DNA of 64,000 nt, from contig JAPFBL010000255.1 of NCBI GenBank assembly GCA_026182355.1, positions 5,457,501-5,521,500 of the forward strand, read 5' to 3'. The notes under the pieces were generated by a model. It was not told the DNA's origin and made no database searches. It worked only from the letters and a program-made list of their open reading frames with translations. The position numbers and the translations under genes were made by a program. Source of the DNA: Hermatobates lingyangjiaoensis (lineage: Eukaryota; Arthropoda; Insecta; Hemiptera; Hermatobatidae). Positions 37,470 to 47,859 of this stretch are shown piece after piece (position 1 is the first letter of the stretch; the number at the start of each line of letters is the position of its first letter).

Positions 37470-38095
37470 TCTATATAAATAAAAGAATGGTTTTGTCTAT
37501 ACATTGCCTAGAACTGACTCATTTCAAGTTATCTTTACATTTTATACATTTGAGAAACCAAATCCATCCTCAGAAAAATTTCTGTCTGTTTGTTTGTCTA
37601 ATAATTCTCACAAGCAAACTCAGGCATAGCAAGCTGAAATTTTGTAGTATATTTGTGTACGTCGAACTTGAAAGCTAATATTTAAATGGATTGGAAATTC
37701 AACGTAGAAGCGAAGTTCTGTACCTTTATGCTGTTTGGCTAGCTCCACAGGTATAATATATAGTTAAAAATATACAGGTATTTTTACAATAGCAATTAGG
37801 TATTGTTAGTTGGTTTTTAATTTCGTTTGCGTTTATCATAATTTACTCGCTTAAAAAAAGTGAGTCATCCCTACCCGCGTACTAAATAAGAAATATGTCT
37901 AGAATAAAATCAAATTTGAGCTCAGTATCTAAAGCTGTAAAATGTAAAAGAAACTCCAGATCTCATGACAGCTATTGGCATTGGCCAATTATAGTCCCAA
38001 TATTGATATTTTCTACTATTCTATTATTTCTAATAATATTTTAGAATAACACGTATCATCTCTGATTTTTGGTAAAATATCCGTCTCGTCTTTTA
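37470..38095 (+). mobile_element. Short non-autonomous Helitron, decayed 3' end
   Basis: It starts 12 bases after the preceding copy with TCTATATAAATAAAAG and the same arm sequence (GAACTGACTCATTTCAAG). It has no helicase coding. The 3' end near 38,080 has lost its hairpin and CTAG, so the right boundary is approximate. Confidence 0.7.
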
Positions 38096-38099
38096 TTAT

Positions 38100-38845
38100 T
38101 TTATATAAATAAAATAATTAAATATTTTTAATTACTCATAGTGAAATTGAAGATAGGTCACTCCAATTTTTTTTTCACAAATTGCGAAGTAACGTTTTTG
38201 GTAAATTCAAGAAAATATTTGAGTTGCTCTTGTTGACTTTGATAACGTCGTATGAAGGGAATGCCAAGTCTCACCATACAGCATTGCCATTTGCTGGGGT
38301 TCACCTCGTCTTGGTCCCACAATGTCTACTCAATAATGTGGTATCGTGTTTGTATAACTGACACAAATAGTACTAGATGGAGATTGAGCAAGTTTGAGTC
38401 TATATAGAGTGCATAAAAGGTCCTTGTTCTATTACAAACTGATTTATTTCATTACTCAATGTATAATGAGTGGTTTTTTGTCTACTCCGAAAAGAGAGAA
38501 AATACTGTTTTTTAACAATTACTTTTTTGTTTTTGTCCAAAAATTTTCCAAGCTATACAGACTTGATATCCTTAATAAATATTTTAATACGCTTTAATAC
38601 TTATTTAAAACTATACTTAAGTCGTGGTCGGTGGTTGCTTCTTTAACTTTGTGGGCTGCCAGCTCATTCCTACTATTCCTATATTGATATTCACCTTAGC
38701 ATCCGAATATGACTACCAGTCCCTCTGATGTGATAATATTGTCTTTCATGTCTTATACTAAATAGAAATTATTAGTTTTTAGCTTTAAGAATATTTACTA
38801 ACAATATAAGATTTAGCAACAAACACGTGAAATAACAATGAATGT
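38100..38845. other. Unannotated stretch
   Basis: No supported features. Confidence 0.45.
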
Positions 38846-38849
38846 TCAA

Positions 38850-39700
38850 ATCACAATAAGAAATGGGAAAAAAGACTAAGATGTTTCGTAATTTGCTACC
38901 TCTCATAGAGTCCAAACCAAACTAAAACACTAATTGCAGAAACGTCGTGGCAAGCGGACGAGAGCAGTGGGAGGGAAGAGAGGTATTATAAAGGGTGTCA
39001 AGTGCAAGAAAGGACAATAGTCCAGGGAGAGATGTTTGTGTAAACAAAGCAGTACAGTAATAAAAAGTAAAAAACTATTCGCTAGCTGTGAACTCTCTTA
39101 GATTAGGCTGTTGCCTTCTTCAATACTGAGTCAAGTTTGAAAATCCCGTTATTAATGATTATAATATTAGATCTATTAAATTTAACCAGAGAGGATTTGA
39201 TATTTCTCAACAGCACCGATTTTTCATAGATAATAAATATAGCTCCGATCCAATCAATATGATGATATTCATTATTTATATGCAAGAATAAGGCGCTACT
39301 TTTTTCCTGTCTACTTAGTTGTATTGATGTTGTTTTACGCGAGTCTTTAAAGATTTATGAATTTGACCAATATAAATTTTATCGAAATTTTTGCAAGGGA
39401 TTTTATAAATTCCACCGGACTCCAGATCCCTGGGAGAGTTTCTTATTAACTTATTGCCTACGTTATTACGATTATAAAACACTACATTAAAATCAAGTTT
39501 ACGCGCAAGCCTAGGGCGAGGGTTCAATGATTCATGATGCGGTAAAACTATAGAATTTGACAATGAACGGGGTTGTATTAAAAAATTGGAGTTTTTTAGC
39601 ACCCTTTAAAGCTAAGCCGATAAAGAGAGGAGAGTGATTTTAACGATAGGGCAATTGACCTAATGTTATTAATCTCATCATTAAGAAATTCAGGGGACAC
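38850..39700 (-). pseudogene. Penelope-like element remnant with GIY-YIG endonuclease
   Basis: The minus-strand frame at 39,602-39,315 contains GGIYKIPCKNFDKIYIGQ followed by LKTRVKQHQYN, the GIY-YIG nuclease core of canonical Penelope-like elements. A stop follows, then a frameshift, and the domain continues from about 39,270 (SSALFLHINNEYHHIDW, LDSVLKK). No reverse transcriptase was found upstream. Downstream, 38,880-38,925 has a CTATGAGAGG..TTACGAAACATC motif like other Penelope ends in the window. It is inactive. Confidence 0.8.
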
Positions 39701-39789
39701 ACATTGAATGATAATAACTATATGAGTGATTATCATTTAAATTAAACCATAATTAATTACATTTAAATTAAAACAAACCGAAAAAATCA

Positions 39790-39965
39790 TGTATAAAAAA
39801 ATGGAGTGGCCTACATTCAACTTATAACATATAATGCTCCATTTAGGTATAATATAAATGTCCAAATGGGAGATGCTTATTAGTCTTTCATTTCTGAAGG
39901 TAGTAAATACAGTGATTGATCCACTTATCAATATGTATGGTTATTTTTGTATATCACACCACTGA
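39790..39965. repeat. Interspersed repeat, copy also at the window's right edge
   Basis: GAGTGGCCTACA, AGGTATAATATAAAT, AATGGGAGATGCTTATTAG and CCACTTATCAATATG occur in the same order and direction at about 63,795-64,000. The family is not recognised. Confidence 0.65.
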
Positions 39966-40755
39966 TGCATATAATATCATTAGTATAACTCAGCAGTAAT
40001 GACATTTTTGAAAAGCAAAAGTGAAGATTTCTTGTTACGAAATAATCTCTTACAGGAGAACAAGGCTCTTGTTCCAATGGCCAGTGGTTCTCTTACATAC
40101 TTTACCTGACCTCCTTCTAAATTTAATATTTATTTAAATTGAATATTTAAAACAAATTTCCACCTTTCAAAACTTTAAAATATTCCTATTTTGTCTGAAA
40201 AATGTCAGAAACATCTAAGAAAAAATGACGTTTTAAGATCATTTTAAATTTAAGATGTAGAATAATTATATTTATTATTCTTCGTAGAATGTTTTCAATT
40301 TTGAATTATGCTTTTACTTTTTATAGAATGGTACTTTATAGAATTAATATACTGGGAATTTTATGGCTTCCTTGTATGTAATAAAAATCACTTTTCTTTT
40401 CATTTCTTAAAAATCATTTATACCAATTTACTCTCAGTGAGTGTTCTCTTTTTCCTGCATGCTGACTCTGTTACAAGGCTGTTGTGAATGTACATTGAGA
40501 AAAAGTATATTAGTAATTGTCCAGTTATACATACTCAAATCAAAGTCAAAGCCAGCAATTCAGTCTAATTTAAAATTTTATAGCTCGAAGCTTGGAATTA
40601 TTAAAACTAATAGATATGAACTATTAGACTTGAGTAGTGAAAAAAACTGGATATTTGTCAACAAACTAACACCTCTTTCTTGAGAGGTGAGGAAAGAGTC
40701 CATTCCTCACACTTCAATATTATCCAAAGATACTATGATTCATAAACACTAAATA
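39966..40755. other. Unannotated stretch
   Basis: No supported gene; the open frame at 40,441-40,683 has no recognisable features. Confidence 0.45.
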
Positions 40756-40759
40756 ATTT

Positions 40760-41050
40760 ACAACTGATATTAAGTTTTGTTCAAGGGTGCAATATATAGA
40801 TTAATTAGAGTATTTTGTGAGACAAATATGTCATACCATGGATAGTAACGGAAATTTATGTGTATGGGTGATAATTTTTTACATGTAAAAATATTATTCC
40901 TCTTATATCTCATATAAGTCAATAAATTATTTAAATTTTTCCATTATAAACATCAATTTTATTTCAATGGATTCATTTAAAAAATTTCTATATCAATGTA
41001 CGTAAATATCAATAAATCCGACAAGTATAACAGGTGATCCGTTAGTCTAG
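40760..41050 (-). repeat. Unnamed interspersed repeat, partial copy
   Basis: On the minus strand this matches the end of the 4,040-5,130 repeat (TCCATGGTATGA, ATATTGCACCCTTGAACAAAA). It directly abuts the Helitron at 41,053. Confidence 0.45.
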
Positions 41051-41052
41051 AA

Positions 41053-41603
41053 TCTTTATAAATAAAATAATGATTTTGTCTGTACATTGCTTAGAACTGA
41101 CTCATTTCAAGTTTTCTTTACGTTTCATACATTGGAGAAACCGAATCCACTCTTAGAAAAATTTCTGTCGGTTTGTCGGTTTGTCGGTTTGTCGGTTTGT
41201 CCGCAAAACTTTGTCACAGGTAAACTCAGCTACCATAAGACATATAAAGCTGAAACTTTTACAGTAGATTTGTGTAGGTCTAACTTAAAATATAGGCTAT
41301 GAATTGATTGGAAATTCAACGTAGAAGTGAAGTTATGGACGTTTAACGCAAAAATGTTTGTCACAAGAAAACTCAGCCACCATAAGACATAGCGAGCTGA
41401 AACATTGACACTGGATTTGTGTGTGCCTAACTTAAAATATGGGCTCTAAATAGATTATTAATTCAGTACAGAAGCGAAGTTATGGGCTTTTAGCTGTATT
41501 TTCCTAACTTCACAGACAAGTTTGTTTTGAAAATACACAGGTGTGGCAAGTAGTTATTGTTAGTTGATTTTAATTTCAATTGAGCACATGAATATATTGC
41601 GTA
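41053..41603 (+). mobile_element. Helitron 5' arm, followed by an inverted helicase part
   Basis: Starts A|TCTTTATAAATAAAATAATG. It holds four units of GTCGGTTT (41,168-41,199) and two tandem copies of a roughly 147-base block (from about 41,211 and 41,358). The arm is almost identical to 42,443-43,019. After GAGCACATGAATATATTGCGTA the next sequence is the reverse complement of a Helitron 3' end, not the expected helicase in the same direction. Confidence 0.85.
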
Positions 41604-42440
41604 CTAGCAAATGTACCCGTCTTTGACGGAATCAAAAATTCTATTATACTTGGTATTCCAAAATATCTATTATAGTATTATACTAATACTATAATTAGAA
41701 ATTATAGAATAGTAGAAAACACCATTATTAGTACAGTGTTAAACAAATGCCTCTGTATACACTACATTAGCTGTCTGTCCTTCAGGTTCATGGAAGAACA
41801 ATCAGTTGAAACCTCTGACTATCGAGCAAGTAAACTACAGTTGACCATGTGAGAAAAACTTGGTTTCGCTAACTTGAATTCCTGCGTTAGATAAAGTCTC
41901 CCTTTGCTACTTAGTTAACGTCATTGCGAAATAGACTCTGAGGGGATCTTGCAATCATTTGAATGGAAACAGACAGTGGTTCGGAAGACTCCCCAATACC
42001 ACATCCAGTCATTATGTCCGCCTCTATGGCATATCTGTGTAGAGCACGAACTCAGAGTCGTGTCCCGTTGCACAGTTTTTGGGTCACTCATGTTTCGTAA
42101 CATGAAATTTGTTACTGCTATAAATTGCAGCATCATTGGTGCTCCTACTTTAAGTTTTTACTCATGAGCAGGCAGTCCAGGAGAAATAAATTCAGAGTCA
42201 AGAAATTCAATTAGATAATGAACTGCTTCTTCATCACTAATCCAATCTCTTTACTGACTTGTAAGTTCTTTCCTCGGCTTCATATAGCGTAAGAACTTGT
42301 TTGTTGATTTCTCATGCCTGTTCATATTAAGGGCTGAGAATTGCTCGTTTACAAAACATTTATTCTCAATAGATAGTACATCCTTAACTCTGTGAAACAC
42401 CATTTCAATGATGTCAAATACGCAATATATTCATGTGCTC
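41604..42440 (-). mobile_element. Helitron helicase part in inverted orientation
   Basis: On the minus strand it runs from GAGCACATGAATATATTGCG (42,440) through TTTGACATCATTGAAATGG and helicase remnants to the intact terminal hairpin CCGTCAAAGACGG and CTAG (41,607-41,604), followed by T. It lacks its own 5' arm and TC end. The junction sequence TGAATATATTGCGTA is present in inverted form on both sides of this segment. The helicase frame has stops. Confidence 0.8.
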
Positions 42441-42442
42441 AA

Positions 42443-43899
42443 TCTTTATAAATAAAATAATGATTTTGTCTGTACATTGCTTAGAACTGACTCATTTCAA
42501 GTTTTCTTTACGTTTCATACATTGGAGAAACCGAATCCACCCTTAGAAAAATTTCTGTCGGTTTGTCGGTTTGTCGGTTTGTCGGTTTGTCGGTTTGTCG
42601 GTTTGTCGGTTTGTCCGCAAAACTTTGTCACAGGTAAACTCAGCTACCATAAGACATATAAAGCTGAAACTTTTACAGTAGTTTTGTGTAGGTCTAACTT
42701 AAAATATAGGCTATGAATTGATTGGAAATTCAACGTAGAAGTAAAGTTATGGACGTTTAACGCGAAAATGTTTGTCACAAGTAAACTCAGCCACCATAAG
42801 ACATAGCGAGCTGAAACATTGACACTGGATTTGTGTGTGCCTAACTTAAAATATGGGCTCTAAATAGATTATTAATTCAGTACAGAAGCGAAGTTATGGG
42901 GCTTTTAGCTGTATTTTCCTAACTTCACAGACAAGTTTGTTTTGATAATACACAGGTGTGGCAAGTAGGTATTGTTAGTTGATTTTAATTTCAATTGAGC
43001 ATATGAATATATTGCGTATTTGACATCATTGAAATGGTGTTTCACAGAGTTAAGGATGTACTATCTATTGAGAATAAATGTTTTGTAAACGAGCAATTCT
43101 CAACTCTTAATATGAACAGGGAGGAAAAATCAACAAACAAGTTCTTACGCTATATGAAGCCGAGGAAAGAACTTACAAGTCAGTAAAGAGATTGGATTAG
43201 TGACGAAGAAGCAGTTCATTATCTAATTGAATTTCTTGACTCTGAATTTATTTCTCCTGGACTGCCTGCTCATGAGTAAAAACTTAAAGTAGAGCACCAA
43301 TCATGCTACAATTTAGTAGCAGTAACAAATTTCATGTTACGAAACATGAGTGCCCCAAAACTGTGCAACGGGACACGACTCTGAGTTCGTGCTCTACACA
43401 GATATGCCATAGAGGCGGACATAATGACTGGATGTGGTATTGGGGAGTCTGTGTGTATACTTCACATACCATTGATTCCGAGCCACTGTCTGTTTACGTT
43501 GAAATGATTGCAAAGTCGGGTCAGAGTCTATTTCGCAATGACGTTAACTAAGTCGCAAAGGGAGACTTCATCTAACGCAGGAATACAAGGTAGCAAAACC
43601 AAGTTTTTCTCACATGGTCAAATGTAGTTTACATGCTCAACGGTCAGAGGTTTCAACTCTTTCTTCTACCATGAACCTGAAGAACAGACAGCTAATGTAG
43701 TGTATAAGCTGGAGGCATTTGTTTAACACTGTAGTAATAATGGTATTTTCTACTATTCTATAATTTCTAATGACATTTTGAAATACCAAAAATGACGGAA
43801 CTTCTGATTCCTCCGTGGTATAGCCGAAAGGCAATAGGCACACGGCAATAAACCAAAACAGGAACTTCTGATTCCGTCAAAGACGGGTACGTTTGCTAT
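42443..43899 (+). mobile_element. Full-length non-autonomous Helitron, normal order
   Basis: From A|TCTTTATAAAT to hairpin CCGTCAAAGACGG and CTAT (one base off the usual CTAG). It has seven units of GTCGGTTT (42,557-42,612), the duplicated 147-base block, and a 3' half with broken helicase coding. No Rep domain. Its helicase end is interrupted by a 49-base retroposon at 43,812. Compared with this copy, the neighbours at 41-42 kb and 44.6-46 kb each have one half flipped. Confidence 0.88.
43797..43875 (+). mobile_element. 49-base mini-retroposon with exact 15-bp duplication
   Basis: GGAACTTCTGATTCC occurs exactly at 43,797-43,811 and 43,861-43,875. The 49 bases between have an outer stem CCGTG / CACGG, an inner GCC-GAAA-GGC hairpin with a GNRA tetraloop, and the tail CAATAAACCAAAACA. 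The host Helitron sequence is otherwise continuous, so this is a clean insertion. It looks like a severely 5'-truncated SINE or LINE 3' end. The 306-base element at 61,740 shares its tail and fold. Confidence 0.8.
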
Positions 43900-43920
43900 G
43901 TATTATATATAACTGTCAAC

Positions 43921-44284
43921 TTTTTTTTAATTTAATATTTGCTTAATAAATACACTGGTAATAATGTAAGGTATGGGACCAGAGTAGCCCAGTGGCTTGC
44001 GTGATCGCCGATGACAGTAGTGCAAATGTATTATAAATAAATGTAACAAACAAATATTTTTTTGAATTTAAAATGTGGATAATATAAAAGATGGTAATAA
44101 ACTAAAGGGATCTAGCCAGGGTTGCCAGTAGCTTGCTTGCTCGCCGATGACAGTAGTGCAAATGTATTATAAATAAACACAACAAAAATATTTTTTTTTA
44201 ATTTAATATTTGCGTAATATAAACACTGGTAATAAAGTAAGGTATGGAACCAGAGTAGCCCAGTGGCTTGCGTGCTAGCTTTTG
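43921..44284 (+). repeat. Three tandem units of about 135 bp with a tRNA-like head
   Basis: Units begin near 43,922, 44,059 and 44,192, each with a T-run, AATTTAA, TGGTAATAA and then CCAGAGTAGCCCAGTGGCTTGC or a variant. CGATGACAGTAGTGCAAATG and ATTATAAATAAA occur in the first two. AGCCCAGTGGCTTGC resembles a polymerase III A box; no B box is seen. The third unit is cut short at the following Helitron piece. Probably truncated SINE heads amplified in tandem. Confidence 0.6.
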
Positions 44285-44289
44285 ACTGG

Positions 44290-44631
44290 GAGCACGTTAA
44301 TTAGAACTAACTCATTTCAAGTTTTCTTTACGTTTCATACTTCAGAGTTGCCACATGTACCCTTAGAATAATTTCTGTCTGTCGGTTTGTCCACAAAATA
44401 TTGCTACCATAAGACATATAAAGCTGAAACATTGATTGTAGATTTGTGTATGTCTAACTTAAAATCTAATCTTTGTATACAGAGGCTTTTTTTTAGCACT
44501 GTACTAATAATGGTATTTTCTACTATTCTATAACTTCTAATTGTAGTATTAGTATAATACTATAATTGATATTTTGGAATACCAAGTATAATAGAATTTT
44601 TGATTCCGTCAAAGACGGGTACGTTTGCTAG
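44290..44631 (+). mobile_element. Internally deleted Helitron
   Basis: Arm sequence from TTAGAACTAACTCATTTCAAG is joined directly to the 3' end (GTATACAGAGGC onward), leaving about 340 bases. The 3' hairpin and CTAG (44,628-44,631) are intact; the 5' TC end is missing. Confidence 0.75.
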
Positions 44632-45151
44632 TTTAAATTAAAATCAACTAACAATACCTACTTGCCACACCTGTGTATTTTCAAAACAAACTTGTCTGTG
44701 AAGTTAGGAAAATACAGCTAAAAGCCCCATAACTTCGCTTCTGTACTGAATTAATAATCTATTTAGAGCCCATATTTTAAGTTAGGCACACACAAATCCA
44801 GTGTCAATGTTTCAGCTCGCTATGTCTTATGGTGGCTGAGTTTACTTGTGACAAACATTTTTGCGTTAAACGTCCATAACTTCACTTCTACGTTGAATTT
44901 CCAATCAATTCATAGCCTATATTTTAAGTTAGACCTACACAAATCTACTGTAAAAGTTTCAGCTTTATATGTCTTATGGTAGCTGAGTTTACCTGTGACA
45001 AAGTTTTGCGGACAAACCGACAAACCGACAAACCGACAGAAATTTTTCTAAGGGTGGATTCGGTTTCTCCAATGTATGAAACGTAAAGAAAACTTGAAAT
45101 GAGTCAGTTCTAAGCAATGTACAGACAAAATCATTATTTTATTTATAAAGA
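44632..45151 (-). mobile_element. Helitron 5' arm in inverted orientation
   Basis: This is the reverse complement of the 42,443-43,000 arm, ending at 45,151 with the 5' terminus (ATTTATAAAGA). It has three GTCGGTTT units and both 147-base blocks. It is joined directly to the helicase part of the next feature, which runs the other way. Confidence 0.85.
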
Positions 45152-45966
45152 TTTGACATCATTGAAATGGTGTTTCACAGAGTTAAGGATGTACTATCTA
45201 TTGAGAATAAATGTTTTGTAAACGAGCAATTCTCAGCCCTTAATATGAACAGGCATGAGAAATCAATAAACAAGTTCTTACGCTATATGAAGCCGAGGAA
45301 AGAACTTACAAGTCAGTAAAGAGATTGGATTAGTGATGAAGAAGCAGTTCATTATCTAATTGAATTTCTTGACTCTGAATTTATTTCTCCTGGACTGCCT
45401 GCTCATGAGTAAAAACTTAAAGTAGGAGCACCAATGATGCTGCAATTTGTAGCAGTAACAAATTTCATGTTACAAAACATGAGTGACCCAAAAACTGTGC
45501 AACGGGACACGACTCTGAGTTCGTGCTCTACACAGATATGCCATAGAGGCGGACATAATGACTGGATGTGGTATTGGGGAGTCTTCCGAACCACTGTCTG
45601 TTTCCATTCAAATGATTGCAAGGTCCCCTCAGAGTCTATTTCGCAATGACGTTAACTAAGTCGCAAAGGGAGACTTTATCTAACGCAGGAATTCAAGTTA
45701 GCGAAACCAAGTTTTTCTCACATGGTCAACTGTAGTTTACTTGCTCAATAGTCAGAGGTTTCAACTGATTGTTCTTCCATGAACCTGAAGGACAGACAGC
45801 TAATGTAGTGTATACAGAGGCATTTGTTTAACACTGTACTAATAATGGTGTTTTCTACTATTCTATAATTTCTAATTATAGTATTAGTATAATACTATAA
45901 TTGATATGTTGGAATACCAAGTATAATAGAATTTTTAATTCCGTCAAAGACGGGTACATTTGCTAG
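45152..45966 (+). mobile_element. Helitron helicase part attached to a flipped arm
   Basis: Starts at TTTGACATCATTGAAATGG, exactly the internal boundary found in the 42.4-kb copy, and ends with CCGTCAAAGACGG and CTAG (45,963-45,966) before T. The helicase coding is broken by stops. Sequence is nearly identical to 43,020-43,899 without the retroposon. Confidence 0.83.
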
Positions 45967-45999
45967 TAAACAATAAATTTTTATAGTGTTATTGTTGTT

Positions 46000-46670
46000 G
46001 GCCGTATTGGAAATTACGTGAATTGTTTTTATAAATTTGTTTATTTTTGACGTTGAGAATTTTTAACGTCAAAAAAATTTTCTGAAATTAGAAAATGCAC
46101 TCTCACAGCTCTTTAGTGAATGTTATTTGGAAAAAATATTTCAACTGATTGACCTTAGAATATTCTATTTTATGTATAGTTTCATTTTGATTTGTCAAAC
46201 GGTATGACATGTATAACTTTCACAATCTTTCAGATTGAAATATAGGCCAGAATTTTTACATTTTATTGGAAAAAATAAATATTTACTGTCATTTTAAAAA
46301 TCTGATGATACTTTCGTATCAATCAGGATTAGTAGTTTAGGAGAAAAAAAGTTTTTTGCAAAAAAGTAACTTTCCCATCATGTATAATTGGTTCCAAACA
46401 ATAGAGCTCATCTACACTATGAGGCCTATTTTTCATTAAAATATCAGTTTGATCTGTCATGGATTGTGGACAGTAGCGCGTACAGAACCTTTGGATACAT
46501 ATTCCACCCACCACACACACTCACACAGACATCATCGAAAAAACTTCATAAATCGACTTCTGGGACCTCAAAACATGTAATTCCGTCAAAATCTCGAGAT
46601 CGAAACTTTACTTCTAGTAAAGTAAAAATATGCTGTAAAATGTTCTCGAATATCATTAATTAATTTAAAA
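46000..46670 (-). repeat. Unnamed interspersed repeat, copy 3
   Basis: On the minus strand it carries the 63-codon frame beginning at 46,520 (TRYCPQSMTDQTDIL, PHSVDELYCLEPIIHDGK), clearly related to that of the 4-kb copy. The adjoining ATCTCGAGATTTTGACGGAA and ACATGTTTTGAGGTCCCAG segments also match. The rest is AT-rich and matches loosely. Confidence 0.55.
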
Positions 46671-46906
46671 TGATAGAACTGATTCAGTATTAGGTTTTTA
46701 AACTAATTAACCTAACTTTAAAACTACTTAACGTCATTCCACAAGTACAAGTGGTGAAAGTACGACCCATTTTTGATTTAATATCGAATTAAATCAAGAC
46801 CGAGGTACATTCGAGGAGTTTTAATATTAGTTGAAACTCATGAAATTGTATGCAGAAATTATTACTGCAATAACACTCTGTCAGATATTTATGAAACTAC
46901 TTAGAC

Positions 46907-46909
<3 letters not shown>

Positions 46910-46947
<38 letters not shown>

Positions 46948-47045
46948 CAGTCTACAAGGACAGCAAGTAAGATCACACATAAATAAAACATAGAAAGAAC
47001 TGACACAAGTAGCTTCTATGTTTCAAACATCGTCATCATCAGGAG
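46910..47045 (-). repeat. (TA)n tract and Penelope-end motif
   Basis: A pure TA run at 46,910-46,944 is followed, on the minus strand at about 47,015-47,042, by CTCCTGATGATGACGATG then TTTGAAACATAG, a degenerate hammerhead-like Penelope end. Confidence 0.5.
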
Positions 47046-47784
47046 TAGAAGTCGTTTTCCCGGCCGTCAGGTAAACACTGGGAAGCAAAAGTCAAAATAA
47101 AAGCTATAAAAGTAGAAATAAAGGGAGAAAAACAAAGAAAGAAAAAGAAATAATACGCAAAATAATTAATACAATACATGGAAAAAATGATACATATAAT
47201 GGTTATAAACAACTGGAAAAAATATAAATAATAAATAATATGTAAATCATAAATAGACGTAAATAACTAATTTCAAAATAAATGATTGGTAATGATTAAG
47301 TCCGGGAAATAAACTGCGCTTAGGAAGCAAACGTCCTTCCAATAAAGCTCCTAAGGCAAAATGAAATTTAGAGTCGGGGATCTGCTTTAGGATTTAAACA
47401 CGAAAGCCCATATAAAAACACAGAAATGAAATAACAACACTTACAATCTAATTCTAAAAGAATAGAGTTCTAAATGGACTTGAAATGAAGTCTTTCGTTT
47501 AAAAATAATGCAGTTCTCTGTGCTTCAACAACTGAAACGATTCAGCAAATTTTTTCTCAGTCAAAATATTTTTATATTTGGTATCAAAGTTCAATTGTGT
47601 TAAAGATTCCTAATTAAATGCCAAGAATTCATTTGATTATATCGTTTGTTCAGATAAAGGTTTGGTCTGTTTTATAGGCGAGCAACTATGTATAGACACA
47701 TATATTTATTGTTCCTGTTATATTCAAAGTTAAAAAGACACAATTAATCGTTGTTAGTGAATGTAAGAGGCAATAAGTAAATAC
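47046..47784. other. Unannotated stretch
   Basis: No supported gene or repeat. Confidence 0.45.
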
Positions 47785-47858
47785 CTCTCCTTTGTGGGTT
47801 CTTCTGGTGGAAGAGGAAATGGATCGGCCTGGCACGCTTGAGCTGTCCATGGAATCAT
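47785..47858 (-). CDS. Possible orphan internal exon
   Basis: The minus strand has an acceptor (TTTTCAAAAATAG at 47,859) and a donor (GAG then GTATTT at 47,784) around 74 bases of less AT-rich sequence. Frames read DSMDSSSVPGRSISSSTRRT or IPWTAQACQADPFPLPPEEP; both are open. No neighbouring exon is proven. It could belong with the 35.6-kb frame and with the putative 5' exon at 49.6 kb. Confidence 0.3.
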
Positions 47859-47859
47859 C

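Noticed and set aside
41168..42612. The GTCGGTTT arrays as a CRISPR-like array
   Set aside because: Pure head-to-tail 8-base units without spacers, inside a eukaryotic Helitron.
41949..45649. Several 70-80 codon frames in the Helitron cluster as separate genes
   Set aside because: They are repeats of the same Helitron arm or broken helicase read in arbitrary frames.
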